Positions 1 to 12,567 are shown, numbered from the stretch's first letter. The stretch: 31,705 nucleotides of DNA from Schoenoplectus triqueter (GCA_964058805.1 CAXKVV010000892.1:1-31705); one strand, 5' to 3'. Notes: generated from the letters alone by a model not told the origin. A program made the numbers and translations.

Positions 1-298
1 AATTGGTTTTTAATATAATGAGGGGATAAGCGGTGCACCAGAAAAATCGCAAACCGTCTCAAATTGCGGGAAGGAGAAGGGAGTGCTTCGCGCTCGCTGA
101 AAATCAAATAGAAATTGATCTTTTATTTGCGTTTTTCTTCAGAAAAATGCGGAAAACGAAAATGGCGGTTTTCAGCGAAATTAGAAAAAAAATGCGAGAG
201 CAAAAAGCCGAAGAGATGGGGGGATGGAGGAGTCGAGTCTGTCGAGAAGACTCAGAGGATCGGTCGACTGGAAAAGTAGAAGCGAAGGGAATTAACAG

Positions 299-385
299 TG
301 GGCCAAATGGACTGTATCTATTGGGCCTCGAAATTCATAATCAGAAGCCCGTAATTTCACAAACAAGAGCATAGTTAGAGGCCCA
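299..385. promoter_or_regulatory. Cluster of three site II (TGGGCC) motifs
   Basis: TGGGCC occurs at 299-304 and 322-327, and its complement GGCCCA at 380-385. Site II hexamers are known in plants from promoters of growth-related and housekeeping genes, usually within a few hundred bases of the start. The sequence from about 250 down to 1 is pyrimidine-rich when read on the minus strand, like a plant 5' leader. I infer a promoter for a gene transcribed leftwards out of the window. No coding exon of that gene is visible, so this stays tentative. Confidence 0.35.
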
Positions 386-400
386 GTTAGTGTGAACCAA

Positions 401-1580
401 GTATTAAAAAAGTAGGCACAGGTCTATTTGGACAAAAGTTTAGTTGGAAAATTCCTGACACATGATTAAGGATATTTTTAGGAGAAATGTACCTTTATAT
501 GAGAGAACGAGGTCACTTCTATAAAATTAAAATAATCAAATTAAATTTGTAAGGTCCAGAAGTAGGAATCGCCTACTCCTCCATTTATGTGTAAAAGCTT
601 TGGAAGGAGTTAAGAAAATTCAGGAAATATATAAATTTGTAACATATGTTGGGAAGAAAGATCAGGTCCAAATGTCCAATCGTATGGCGACCAGTTCGGT
701 CTCTACTCTCTAGGGTTAAGTTGGTGATGTAGAAAGGAGACGAAGTAGATAGAAGTAGAGAGAAATAGAGAGAAAAGTCAATTTCTTATCTTGCTTTGAA
801 ATTAAATACAAAGTAGAAATTTGAACGGGATATGGTCATATAGAGAGATAGATGGTCAATACTGTTGGTTGGGTATTGAAAAACCTAGGCTTCTTGTCTC
901 TCCTTAGTAATTATCCCCCATCGTTTGATTTGTGTCAAAATCTATACAAGACATCAAATAGAATTAAATCTAATTTCTTTGGTACTCGAAAATATCTACC
1001 GAAATTATGTAGTGTTCGATGCGACATGTGTTGATAGGATAAAGAGTAGTATTTTGCTGCAATAAATACACTACATGAAGTTGACGTGCAAATTGGTCTA
1101 TCTACATGAATTGGATTTTATTAGAGAATTTGGATTTTCTTTTATTTTTGAAGTGTTAATGTTCTCGCCAATAATTAAAATTATTCCCACGAAGTAAATT
1201 TTAACATTAAAGCGGAATAAATATTAAATCCATTTTAAACTTTGATACTAATAAAGTAAGTAAATGAAGTGGATAAAATATGTTAAAAATAAAATTTTCA
1301 GGTATTTAGTTTTACTTCACCTTTTTATATACTTTAAATTTACTTTTATAAATTTAGAAATTTTTGGTGGGTGCATGCATCACTTATGATGAAAAAACAA
1401 AGAATTAATATAAGAGAAAAAAAATGAGTCGATGAAATCTGAACAACGGGGATTCCGCTATCAATCAATATCCAATACACAGAAGTATCAAATTGACTTA
1501 AAAACTCAAATCGCATTCACATTTATTATGACTATATAGAGAGTTGGGGTATAGTGTTAATGTGTTATATATAATATAGA
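401..1580. other. AT-rich intergenic DNA, no gene seen
   Basis: No reading frame here resembles a protein family and no splice-bounded exon is apparent. A purine-rich stretch with repeated TAGAGAGA-like words lies near 735-775. Otherwise it is ordinary AT-rich plant spacer. Confidence 0.5.
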
Positions 1581-1582
1581 TC

Positions 1583-1722
1583 ATCTTCATATTATGAATT
1601 GTTTTTTATTTTTTAAATCTAAATTATCAATTTGAATGATTTAAAATAATTTTCATACTAGTTGTAGATTAAATTTTATATTATATATTTTTTTATTATA
1701 TTTTTAGATAGTTATAATTAAG
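1583..1722. repeat. Half copy of an AT-rich hairpin element
   Basis: This segment resembles the left arm of the hairpin element at 3160-3485: both contain a TATGAATT word, a T-rich run, AAATCTAAAT and TTTAAAATAATTTT in the same order, then a TTTTTAGATAGTTA-like segment. The matching right arm is absent, so it looks like a truncated copy. Confidence 0.4.
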
Positions 1723-3159
1723 CTCCTTCGTCGAACGCTCGTACATGAGATAGATATTTACATCGGCATTGATATCAATGGACCACGAACTATTGCTATC
1801 AGCGCTGCATGTATATTCACATAAATTTAGAGTCAAATTCATGTTTGCATATTCTGACAAGCAATTCATCACTTTCTGAATGCTACTGGTTTGAAGCGCT
1901 GATTTTTTAAAATACTAATATATAATTAATTATATTTTTAACAATAAAATTTAGAAAATAACTTTAATATTGAGAACGATAGCGCATCACACTGGTGTTT
2001 GTTTTGTACAGAAACTCGATTAATTGGAACTCTGGAAGTGGAGACGTCACTTACATTGCTAAAAAACAAATTTCGTAAAGTAACTAGAAAATATTAAAAA
2101 AAAAAGAGGAAAGGAAATACGTCATTTGCACAAAGTGTCAATTTTAGTGAAGCGTTTGTAAATCTCAGTGATATACTGTCGTGTTAAAATTTTAATTTTT
2201 TAATCTTATTATAAAAAATATTATTAATTATATTATTGTTAAAAAAATCAGTGGGTTCGAAGGCATGGTTTGAGACTGAGTTTTAGCCTTTCAGATATAT
2301 GCAAACCATGCAGTATAAATAAATAAATAGTTAATGACTCTGATACAAAACTTTTTTATTTATTTTTTTACAAAAAAGTGGTTGTACAACTTGTTTTCTT
2401 TACGAAACAAATGGGTCTTCATACCACATCCCAGCATCTAGGAAGATTGTTTATAAAAAGAGAAGAAAATAAAAGGCCTAAAAGTAGAAATTAAAGCCAC
2501 AAACCGACTGTTGTTTCAACAGTAATAGTGAGGGTTAACTAAAGTAGGAATATCAGTTTTTCCTAGGAAGATGGAGCATGTATTTGTAGCAATACGATGA
2601 CAAGATATCACAAAAGGTCATAATTCTTATTTTTACAGTGAAGTTTGAGATTAAATTTAATAATAATTTTAAAATTGACTCATTTTTTTTTTTGTGAGAA
2701 CTGTCGATAACTTTATTTCTAACTTATTTTCATCCCAAACACGGCAGGCGGACAACAAGTAAACTTATCTGATATCTCCATTATCTTCTTATCCTCCCAT
2801 TAAATACGCGTACAATCTCGGAAACTTAGAAATGCAGAATAAATGCCCCGTCTCTTGGGAAAATAAATTAAATGGACACGAATGAATAACAGAATTCAAT
2901 GGACTAAATTTATTAATAAGTCGGTGACAAAGAAACCACATCAACTGTCCGTGACGTCCGATCTAGCTCCACTACAATGTATGTATACTGCTTGTATCAT
3001 AAATCCACAAAACCACGAAAGAATGACGCGATCAGCACTTAATTTTGCAAATCAGCATAATAAAGTATTCCAAAAAGCGAACCGAACCCACTAAAAATTT
3101 ACGTCCATCTATTTATCTTTTTTGAAAGAGAAAAGTTGAGTTGGGCTACGTGGTATGTA
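1723..3159. other. Intergenic DNA, no gene seen
   Basis: Mixed AT-rich spacer with several short frames, none of which looks coding. Nothing recognisable on either strand. Confidence 0.5.
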
Positions 3160-3485
3160 TGATATGGAATTATGGATTATTTCTTTCTTATGAATTATTT
3201 TTTATTTTTAAAATCTAAATAATCGTTTAAAATAATTTTATATAAAAATTTAGTTAAAACAAAATTTTATATTTTTAAGAATTTTATACTATTTTTATAG
3301 TTAGAAAATCAATTAATTTAAATATTATGAGCCGTTGAAAAAAGTGATTTTCTAACCGTTTAAAAAATAGTAAAAATATATAAAAAATGTATAATTTGGT
3401 CTGAAGTAAATTTTCATATAAAATATTTTGAACAATTTAAATTAATTATTTAGATTTACAGAACAAAAAAAACGATTCAGAGTAC
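3160..3485. repeat. AT-rich foldback (hairpin) element
   Basis: The left arm (about 3165-3320) and right arm (about 3330-3485) are imperfect reverse complements: TCTAAATAAT / ATTATTTAGA, AAAATTTTATAT against its complement, and GTTAGAAAATCA / TGATTTTCTAAC facing each other across a short loop near 3325-3345. Organisation and wording match the hairpin elements at 21799-22177 and 30643-31041, so I place it in the same broad family. It has no coding capacity. Ends and target duplication are not clear. Confidence 0.55.
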
Positions 3486-4368
3486 CACTCTAATCTCACA
3501 TATCAACTCGGTGCCATCTTTGGATGTTGCGTGATTGTAACTTGTAAGCAATTCTGATCATTTCTCATAATCATTTTCCCTCAATGATGAAGTGTCGGTG
3601 ACTATGTTAAAAGGACTAAAACAAAAAAAAAAGTAAATAATGAAAATATGCCTACCAATAATATTTTTAATTGAGCAAATTGTAAGAAATAACACAATGA
3701 AACACCCGCAACTTTTTGAAATCAGCTTACGGTTTTCGTAAGAATGTATTATTTTTGCCTAGATCTTTTATTATATCTGTGTATATCCCATAACATATCT
3801 ATCAAATCTCGGTATTTTTTTTTTCCAAGCAATAAATCTAAATCACAGTATTGATCTAAATATCAAAGGTAGCCAGATACGAAAATTCATTGTAACAAAA
3901 ACATTGGTACTGTTTTGATAAATGACTTCCATTTGAAGTACTGGGCCTTTTTGGTTCCCTGAGAAATCTAGACTGTGTAGGAATTAGGTCACCGTAGAAA
4001 TTATTGAATAAACCCGGTATTTTTCCGTACAATAAATACCAAATGTCAACATCTCTTCGAAATCTCAGATTCACATGTGTTCTTTATTTACTACCAAAAC
4101 CGGAGGCACAGAAAAGGGTGGCCTAGAAAATGAGACTTTAGTTGACGCGAAAAAGTTACGACTCTTCGCTAATATCCACTTGGCGTTGGCCTTATTTGAC
4201 CTCGTGTATTTATTTCCGTATTTTCCACTTTATCCAATTAAAAGCCGCTATTAAAAAGCGCCACCTGTGAGTTCGTAAAACAACGTAAAAGATACGCGGT
4301 GTAATCAAGATCATATCCGAGAAGAAAAATTAATTAGAAGAAAGCCTATTGCTGTTTTATTCAAAGCT
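3486..4368. other. Intergenic and upstream region of the tetraspanin gene
   Basis: No supported gene. The part from about 4090 to 4368 must hold the promoter and start of the 5' leader of the tetraspanin gene. I do not see a convincing TATA box or a defined start site. Confidence 0.4.
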
Positions 4369-4503
4369 AGAGAGAGAGACCACATCTCTTTCTTCCTCCT
4401 CCCTCAAGAAGAATCCGAAGAAAAATACTAGTTCACAAATCAGACGAAAGACCTTTCTAAAAGTTCAGCCCTCCTAATCTGAAATCGGATTTTCCAGGAG
4501 AGA

Positions 4504-7500
4504 ATGATGGGGAGGATGGTTCGGAACTGCCTCCAGTCGGTGCTCAAACTGGTGAATTCGGTGATTGGTTTAGCTGGGATGGGAATGATTCTCTATTCTC
4601 TCTGGATGATTCGCGTTTGGTTCAAGCAGAGCGGTGGCTCTGGTTCCAGTCCTCCGTGGTACGCCTTTCATTTAACTTTTTTTTGCTGATTTTGTCTTGT
4701 ATTTTTGGGCTGAATTTAGTGCTAATGTGCTGCCCGGCAAAGGTAGAGATTTAGTGAAGGAATATAGAATATAAGTTTGAATATAGTTTATTTTGAGATG
4801 AAATACGACCAATCGGACGTAAATTTGAAAGCAATATTGAAGTGATTTGGTAAATGGTTCGTTCTTTTTGCTTCACATTATCAAAGCTTTCACTGCTTTT
4901 TGGTTATTCTTTCTCCTACTTTTCTTCGTTTCTTCGGTGGCCTGGTAGGGCGGCTAATACGCGCTTTTCTCTTACTTCTCTCCTGCTACGATGCTACTTG
5001 TCCTTGTCGTTTATTTGGGTCAGGTCAACTTAAGGTTGAAATTGAGCTGATTACAGATTACTGTTATGGAAGTAAAATTATTTGTATATATTCCTTAAAT
5101 TGTTAATTAAAAAAAAAAAAAGAGAAGAAACCGATGCCACTAGTTTTAGTTTTAGTGATGTGTGATATTACCAACTTCTTTATTTATATTTTAAAATTTA
5201 ATACTTAAAATTTGAATATAAACTATGTTTCTTTTTTTGTTTTTATGATAGATGTATGGACGTAAAAATTTATGATTTCTAGAAGTCATATTATACTAGA
5301 TCAAACGGTAACAAAATAAATACATAGAAAATAACCGGTCATTATTAATTAGGTTTATTTATTTTATTACCATTTGATCTAGCATAAAATAATCTTCAAA
5401 AATCATAAAATTTTATGAGCATATATCTCTCATAAAAATGAACAAGATTAATGGTTTGGATTTCAAATTTGAATTTTAAATTTTAAAATATAAATAAAAA
5501 ATTGGCGGCATGGAATGCCACTAAAACTAGCGTCACTGGTCCCTTCTCTTAAAAAAATTACCAAGTAAGAGAAACACTGCCGCAGTTAGTACAATTTTTT
5601 TGTATCCTCTATATTACAACAAATTAAATAATTAAGGGCATGGTTTATTTCTCCCCCCTACACAATATTGTTGCAATTTGGTACTTAGATGGTGCTGACA
5701 AAGTATTATTATCACAGTTTTACTGTTCTCAACATACAACTGAATTTTAGTATGGGTGCATTTTCTGAAGAACAAACAAAAATTACAAAGAATTATGTAA
5801 ACTTGGGGCCTTCAAGTTGGCCTCTCTCGTAGCAGTGACTGCTTTGCTCAATTTTTATTTTATTTTTATTCTTGCTTTGTTCTGATCAATAAACCTTGTT
5901 AAGCAATGCAAACATAATAGATGTCCTTAAGCTCAGATATTGCTTAGTTAGATGGATTCTTTATAATCAATTGGTTTCATCATAACACAGACCTTTCCTT
6001 GCTTAGTTTCTGAAAAGGACCACCAAAGAAAAAAAGGGACCTTCACCCATTGAGTGAACAAAGGTGAGATGTTAGGGTATATTTTCATAGAAGAAAAGGA
6101 AGGGAAGATACTCAGAATATGTCCGTGCTAAGTAGATTTGCATCCGGTTTCCTATATTTTACTGGGGCATGCATAAATTTTCTTGTTTTAGGGGGGTGTA
6201 TAGCATGCATTTTGACATCTTACAGAGGTTTATATCAAAATTTTTTTGCAGGTTTATAATTGCATTTCTTGTCCTTGGAGTGATCTTCTGCTTCATAACA
6301 TGCTCTGGGCACATAGCCGCAGAGACCATGAATAGTCACTGCCTCGCTTGTGTATCCTTGTTATTTATTTATTATCTATTTCTTTCAATTGCCTCTCTTT
6401 AATTTGTTAATATTTCAATTGAGATTATCTTTAACTATCTATTTCTTTCAATTTCATTATATGATTATAATCATTTTTTGGAAGAAAAAAATAGTCTTTA
6501 ACTTTTCAATTTTTGGAATTGGAAAAGGGTGAGCAAGATGGTGCTTGAGGAATATATATCATTCATTCTGTAATGTATATCTCTGCCTTATTTGTAGTGT
6601 ATGAATGACGGTTTGATGTGTTGTATTACATTTAAATCGGCCCCTTTGCTTTCAGTACTTTTAGTCCATTCTCCAAGTGAGCATACTAAATGATTTTCCT
6701 TAATTAGGATAAGTACACTGTTCTCGTTTTTATGATTCTCATACTGGAAGCAGCCATTGTTGCTGATATATTATTGAATAGAAGCTGGGAAGAGGTAACA
6801 TGTTCTTGGTAATCAGAATCATTTTGAGATAATTTTGTTTTGTCATTTTTCTGACATTTTTGTTTGTATTCTCAATTTTCAGGACTTTCCAGAGGACCCA
6901 ACTGGAAAATTTGATGAACTGAAAACTTTTGTGAGATCCAATGCTGAGATATGTGAATGGGTTTCCATATCCGTTGTTGCTGTTGAAGTAAGCAGAACTC
7001 TATAAAATGGATACTGATATTTGTTAAGCAGCATTTCTAGATTTACAATGATTTGTACAATTGATCCAAATTTCCCAGACCCCCCTTCCTTTAGATCTCT
7101 CTATTGGACCTAATTATTACAAGTGCATGTCATCCTCGTTTATTTATCCTTGCATGGACATTTCTAGCATGAAGTTTTGACTTGCATGGTTACAGTTCCA
7201 GATGCATTTTCTGTAACTTAATAGGTGATAACCGGACCCTGAGCTGACTGTCAGTTGTGCATTTGAGACCAAATGCTATCAAGTTCTGAAGCTGCCTGTC
7301 AAAATCTAACCATGAAGAACTACTATTGGTCTTTTGTGCAGGCCTTGTCGATTTTTCTAGCATTGGTGTTAAGGGCTTTGGGTCCCGATCCTGGGAGCTA
7401 CTATGATAGTGATGATGACTTGGTACCAACTAGACTACCTCTGTTGAGGAACCAATCCCAGCACACCACCTACTCCATTGATCCCAATTTATCCCAACAA

Positions 7501-8212
7501 GGTAGTTCATGGAATATTAAAATTCATGACAAGGTAAATATATTGCCTATATTCAAAGTTGTGTAAATGGTGTTTTATTCTAGCATTTACCCATTTCATC
7601 AATTCAAGGTTGTACTGAAGTGGAATTTTATATAAAACTAAGGAACTAGTGGACCGTGGATAAATCGAAAAATACCAGAGCTTACCACTTTAACAAGTGT
7701 GTACTCATGTATTGAATTTTGTCTAGTTTCTTTAGGCCCCTTCGGTGACAAGGTTTTAGAGCAGGAAGCCTTGGTTCTTATAAATTTTAACTATGAGGTG
7801 TTCTATGCACACATAAAAGCCATGGCTTTGAAACATTAGGCGCACAAATCAATGCAAATATAGAAGAAAACTATCCTCAGAGCCAGGTTTTGAAAAATTT
7901 AGATCGGATTGGTTTTTTTCTGATGGCTTGCTATGTTTGTTAACTCTGCATGCCACGGTCCAAATATTATCAAAGCTAGCTGAAATACAACAAAGAATGG
8001 ACCCTTAGCTGTCTCCATTTACTTGTGAAGTAACAATTTTAGCTTCTTCATAAGAATGACACAGCCCAACTGTACATGATAGGATCCTCAAAATATACTA
8101 AGCTGCTGAAGTGGAATTTCTTCCACTTCTTTTACTATGTTTTGCAATATGCCTCATACTTGCTATTTTATGTGACCTTTAGAATTTACCTCTCGTGCAG
8201 GTTAATAATTAA
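4504..8212 (+). CDS. Tetraspanin, TET19/TOM2A-like subgroup
   Basis: Six exons: 4504-4658, 6252-6351, 6708-6794, 6883-6987, 7342-7533 and 8201-8212, all with GT-AG introns and matching phases, giving 216 aa. Plant tetraspanins are four-span membrane scaffolds; the TOM2A branch is known as a partner of tobamovirus replication proteins. Membrane segments lie near residues 10-32, 53-73, 88-108 and 140-162. CSGHIAAET follows TM2 and the small extracellular loop contains EDFPEDPTGKF. The cytosolic tail has the acidic stretch YYDSDDD at 169-175. The large loop is short and holds a single Cys (138), unlike canonical tetraspanins but, as I recall, usual for this subgroup. The start is the first of two adjacent ATGs; MVRNCLQS begins at the next Met. 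The last exon codes only three residues, which is the weakest part of the model. The gene converges on the RING gene downstream. Confidence 0.88.
5121..5550. mobile_element. Foldback MITE in tetraspanin intron 1
   Basis: The left end (AGAGAAGAAACCGATGCCAC, then TAGTTTTAGT) and right end (ACTAAAACTAGCGTCACTGG, then TCCCTTCTCTT) are inverted copies. Further inside, TTTGATCTAG / CTAGATCAAA also face each other, so most of the 430 bp can fold into one hairpin. It is flanked by A-runs on both sides, so the target duplication cannot be defined. It has no coding capacity and sits wholly within the 1.6-kb first intron. Confidence 0.7.
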
Positions 8213-8934
8213 GGATGCTGTATACTGAAGATTAATTCGTTCATCAGTAGGGGGGCTATATTTCCATTCTGACTTGGTGGGGGTGTGCGTCGATACTGTT
8301 GTTGTATTAACATAACATTTAGTTGGGAAATATAGTGCTTTACTAAAATTGTGAAAGCATGCGCAAGTATTATATGTAGCATGTCCCAGGTTACAAAATA
8401 ACAGGCTTAGTTTATTAGAAAGTTGGAGAAAAAAATTTGATGACATTAGTATTTTCATTTGATGATCTGATTTAATCTTGACCTTACTATCAGCTGAGTT
8501 TCACCGATGCATCAGCCTCCTTTTATCATAATAATTGTTTTCTTTTGTCCATCAGCAAAGTTACCTTGCTTATCTTGAAAACTCTTCGAACTAGTAATAA
8601 AGAATGAGAGGAGGTGACCTCACAGCCATTTATGCTCAAGATTGGTTTCTCCAACTTGTTTTAGTTAAGGATCTAAGGTTGTACTGGAGGATCTAAACTA
8701 AATGTTGCCCCTACTCTTTAAGCTGGTATTTTAGACTTCGTCTTTGCATTCATCATAACAGCACCACACTGGGATGTTAGAAGGCACAATAGCTGGAGTA
8801 AATATACATATACCTAGTACCCGGGCCATGGAAAAGCTTGGCACGATCAGGAATGGATTACTGTGTCGCCTTTACATGACCATCTAAGAACCTATATAAA
8901 TATACATACCATTCATAGGAACATTACATAATAT
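8213..8934. other. 3' region of the tetraspanin gene, convergent spacer
   Basis: This stretch follows the tetraspanin stop. AATAAA at 8596-8601 is a candidate polyadenylation signal about 385 nt after the stop. No other gene is supported between here and the minus-strand segments that follow. Confidence 0.45.
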
Positions 8935-9067
8935 TTACAAAAGACTCAGAATGGCATCGACTCTTACACATCCTGAAGCCTTGCCATTTTGAATTTTAGC
9001 AGTGCTTCCAAAAGAATCATCTTTTGTATCAGCAACAGCAGCATCTTTCAAAGAAGAAGAATATACT
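8935..9067 (-). other. Exon-like open segment downstream of the RING gene
   Basis: Read on the minus strand, a good acceptor (TTTTGCAG, ending at 9068) is followed by an open frame with 43 codons and a stop at 8935-8937. The frame opens with VYSSSLKDAAVADTKDD and has balanced composition unlike its AT-rich surroundings. I do not recognise the protein. It could be an alternative last exon or a spliced 3' leader segment of the RING gene, or a relic. In the frame shown it cannot join the RING reading frame at the possible donor CATGTAAAG near the RING stop. It is a weak call. Confidence 0.25.
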
Positions 9068-9375
9068 CTGCAAAAGAATCAACAGGAAGGGACAGCAATT
9101 AATTAGCTGAAAGAATGTGTACATCACTTTCTTGAATTATTTTCTCTTTTTCATGTTTTGCAAAAGTAACCCAGTATTTTCACTGTAACTGGGGGTAATG
9201 CCGACATTTCTCACACTTTAAACTAAACAATAATATATTTTAATGGCTTATCAGCAACCAAGATATTGTATACTACATGTTAATCGAAAAGTACGGTTCT
9301 ATCCCATGCACCTGAGTCTGGTAATATATCAGCTTCCGAATGTAAGAACTGTTAGGTGCTATATTCAACTATTTG

Positions 9376-9381
9376 TTTATT
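9376..9381 (-). terminator. Candidate polyadenylation signal of the RING gene
   Basis: TTTATT on the plus strand reads AATAAA on the minus strand, about 50 nt after the RING stop codon. Its position fits a plant near-upstream element; there is no transcript evidence here. Confidence 0.35.
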
Positions 9382-9431
9382 ATCACTTTTCTTCTCAAAT
9401 GGAAGGACATACAGCTGGTAGTATGTATATG

Positions 9432-12400
9432 TCACTTTACATGGGAATCGTAGGACTCCAGCACTGAATCTGGTATGACAAGGGGAAGCTTCTCTATGTA
9501 GCTGAAGAGACGCCTTAGGTTATCTCTTGTTATGGTTGCCATGTCAACTACATCTCTGCCGTCTGTAAACATCCATAGGTCAGCTGAGTTTACTCTCTTC
9601 AAATTGTCCCGGCAGAATGGGCATGACTGTGACCTCGCTCTCCTACGATTCCAGTGAAATTCCATTAATTCAAGAATGTTGTCCTTTCCTCTTTCTACTT
9701 GTGTTTTCATCTCTATTAGAGTGTCAGCCATACATATTAATTCTTTATTTGCAAATGTTAAGCACTACCTGAAATGCTCTTTCAGAATTTCTCTCTTTTT
9801 CTGAAACAAAACTTCAATAATTTCCAAATATGAAGGCATACTTGCTTGAATTTTCAAGCAATCAACTTGTAAGAACCTGAATCATTCAATGATTCAACAT
9901 ATACAAAACAAAAGGAAAAGAGTACCAGTCACGATAGCATCTCAGGCACATAGAATGACTACAGTTTGGTAGCACAACTTTGCCATTCATCTCCATGCAT
10001 ATCCCACATTCTTCCTCCCTCTCAACATCAATTTCAGAAAATGCTCTTCTCTCTTCATCGTCTCTCCTTTTGTACCTTTCCATGCAAATTGTCTTTTGCC
10101 TTTTATCATCTACATCGCTAATACCCTTTTGTAGTTGCAGCAAAGATGGAAATATAACAGCTGCAGGAGTAAATATTGCCACTTCAAAATGATCTTAAAA
10201 AAACAAAAAGAAAATAATATAAACGGAGGTTCATGTTTACCATAAAATTCCCTTATGCTTGCTTTTCTTTCATGAGTTGACATTGTAGTTGTACCATCCA
10301 CATAAACCTACAAAGATAATTAAGAAAATTAATATAAAATTGCAAATATAGCTCATATCATGTGACAAATCTAGGGCTGCACAAAAAAAATCGTGACTCG
10401 CTCGAAATCGGCTTGGAAAAAAGTTCGCTTTTACAACTAGCTCAAAACCAGCTCGAGCTAAGCTGGCTCGGCTGATTCATAAGCCAAGTGTGAGCTGATT
10501 GCAGCTCGTGACTCGTACAGACAAAATATTAAAAGTCTAAAAAGGTAAAGTACCAAAACCTACAGGCCCAAACTCAAATATTGAATTTAACTTCAATTCA
10601 ATGAGGATCATGACTCTAGTAATCTAGCCTACTGCCTAGGAACTATTAGAAAATAAAAAACACATGGATCCCTCTCTCCTCCCCGCCCCCGCCCCCATTC
10701 CTACTCCGCAGATCCTGTTCTATTCCCACTACCCACTTGACATTTCCATTCCCCACAAGAGCTATACCATCAGAAGCACCGCACTTCATGTCTCCACCTC
10801 CTCAACTGACGGAACTTGATCTTGGAGTTGATCTTGAAACCACGCTTTGCAGTCACACTCCACATCTCCACCTCCCAAGACCCAACTTCGCTGTACTCGA
10901 TCGCAACATCTTGCTTTTGCTGTCCTGCTCCTCGTCTCCACCCTTGAGCTTCTCACTTTCCACCGCCCGCCACTCTTTCCCCCAAACTATTTTCACGAGC
11001 CAGCTCGAATTATGGCCAGCTGAGTTGGAGATAGATTATCAGCTCAGAAGTGCCTCAAGAAAACAAGCTAGCTTGGCTCATCACTTTCATGAGCCAAGTT
11101 TGAGTTAACCCCAGCTTGATCAAACTTGGCTCATTTGCAGCTCTAAACAAAGTTACACCATGGAATATATCATTGTACACTTTTCAGTTGGACATGATAA
11201 CTCCTGGACCACATGACTCAGTAAGAAATTCATGATGAAAGAGCTCAGAATAAAGGACAACAATAAAGAAAAAAAAGCATGAATAGAGTTTCTTGCCCAT
11301 AGTTGCACCCGAAAATCTTTCTTTGACCATAATTATGCACATCTTCAATTTAAGCACTCAACAAAAGAACGGAGAAGGAAAAACTAAATATATGAATAGA
11401 ATGGCACAAAAGCTAGTACCAACCAATACTCAATTGTATATCATGAGTCCAAAACTCAATTACATATAGTCACTCTAATCAGACCAAGCAAACCACACCA
11501 AGTCAGAACATAGTATGGACTAAGCCAAAAGTGATAACAATGCTATCAAAATTGCATGTTGCTTCAACTATGATAATGACAAATAGTATAAATAATGATA
11601 ATTTGCTATCCTGTGCACCACCAATCCACTACTGGACCTAGAACACCAACCTTTACTTATTCAAGTGCCATTTCAAACACTATATAGCATTTAGAAACTG
11701 TTTTTATCCAACATAGAGCACTATTCTGCTATTCAAACAATTACATCAGCCCTAAGCATTATTGCTCAGTCCACAAACTGTGTAATATAATTCTTTGGCT
11801 AGTACATCCTAGAAATAAGATGCCAATAAAAAAACAAGAAGAAGAAAAAACAGAGATAAACAGATAATGTATAATAGATGAACCTTGTAGATAAGTATTC
11901 TCAAGAGGCCAAGAGCTCCAGCAAGGCTACAATCAGTCCACCGAACCAGGAACAGGAAGAAATGTGCAGCTGGGCTGTAAGACAGCCGCATCTGGAGACA
12001 TGCGCCATCATACTCTCTTGAAAAATCTGAGGCACTGCATCATACATCAGAAGAAAATAATAACTGACTTCTCAATAACATTCATAAGTTGATGGAAACT
12101 CAATTACAATTTGTTATAAATCTTCTGGGAAATTCAATCTCTTTCTGATGGAAAAAAAAGTACTGTAGTGAAGGAAGAATGCTGAGCCCACCAAACTTGT
12201 ATAAGGCCAGCAAATAAGTAACGGAAAATAAGGAAAAAAAATTGCATGTGAGTACGCAAGGAATAATAAAAAAAAATACCCTTTCAGTACCAATAACTTC
12301 CCCTTCGTGCCCGATTTCACTCAAACCCTCTCACTGATTCCATCAGAGCATAAATCAAGATCAAAATTAGAAAATTCAGATGGGCAGCCAATTCTAAGGA

Positions 12401-12567
12401 GTGAATTCAACCGCTGAACCAGCTAAATTGTATTTGATACTTACAAATATGAACGATTGCTAGTATTTATGTACCAAAAAATGATATTTAAATCCAACTT
12501 ACAGTGTGTTGGCGTGCTGGATGTCAGCTTCAAGCAACTTGAGAGAATCCTTAAACGATTTCCTCAT
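9432..12567 (-). CDS. AIRP2: RING-HC E3 ubiquitin ligase, AIRP2-like
   Basis: Five exons read leftwards: 12567-12503, 12034-11884, 10307-10241, 10160-9926 and 9642-9432, with GT-AG junctions and consistent phases, giving 242 aa, the length I recall for Arabidopsis AIRP2. The start MRKSFKDSLKLLEADIQ, the block QMRLSYSPAAH near residue 36 and the C-terminal block LKRVNSADLW near 187-196 are family hallmarks. The C3HC4 RING uses C146, C149, C161, H163, C166, C169, C180 and C183, all present, so it should bind two zinc ions and recruit an E2. AIRP2 proteins are cytosolic ubiquitin ligases that act positively in abscisic-acid and drought responses. The gene looks intact. A hAT-like element fills half of intron 2, and a perfect CCACGTGG box lies 240 nt upstream of the ATG. 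Confidence 0.93.
10372..11145. mobile_element. Non-autonomous hAT-like element in RING gene intron 2
   Basis: The left end TAGGGCTGCAC and the right end, read inverted as TAGAGCTGCAAATGAGCC, are hAT-type terminal repeats. Both subterminal regions are crowded with AGCTCGAGCT / GGCTCG / GAGCCAAG words in inverted arrangement, as hAT subterminal repeats often are. The flanking octamers GACAAATC (10364-10371) and AACAAAGT (11146-11153) agree at 5 of 8 positions, so the target duplication is decayed or the boundary is slightly off. An open frame inside (10737-11108) is not protein-like. Confidence 0.6.

Noticed and set aside
33..374. 113-codon plus-strand reading frame
   Set aside because: Lysine- and arginine-rich without domain-like order; the same stretch reads better as a minus-strand pyrimidine-rich leader with promoter motifs.
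10737..11108. 123-codon plus-strand reading frame
   Set aside because: It lies inside the hAT-like element in RING gene intron 2 and ends within its subterminal repeats; no protein-like pattern.
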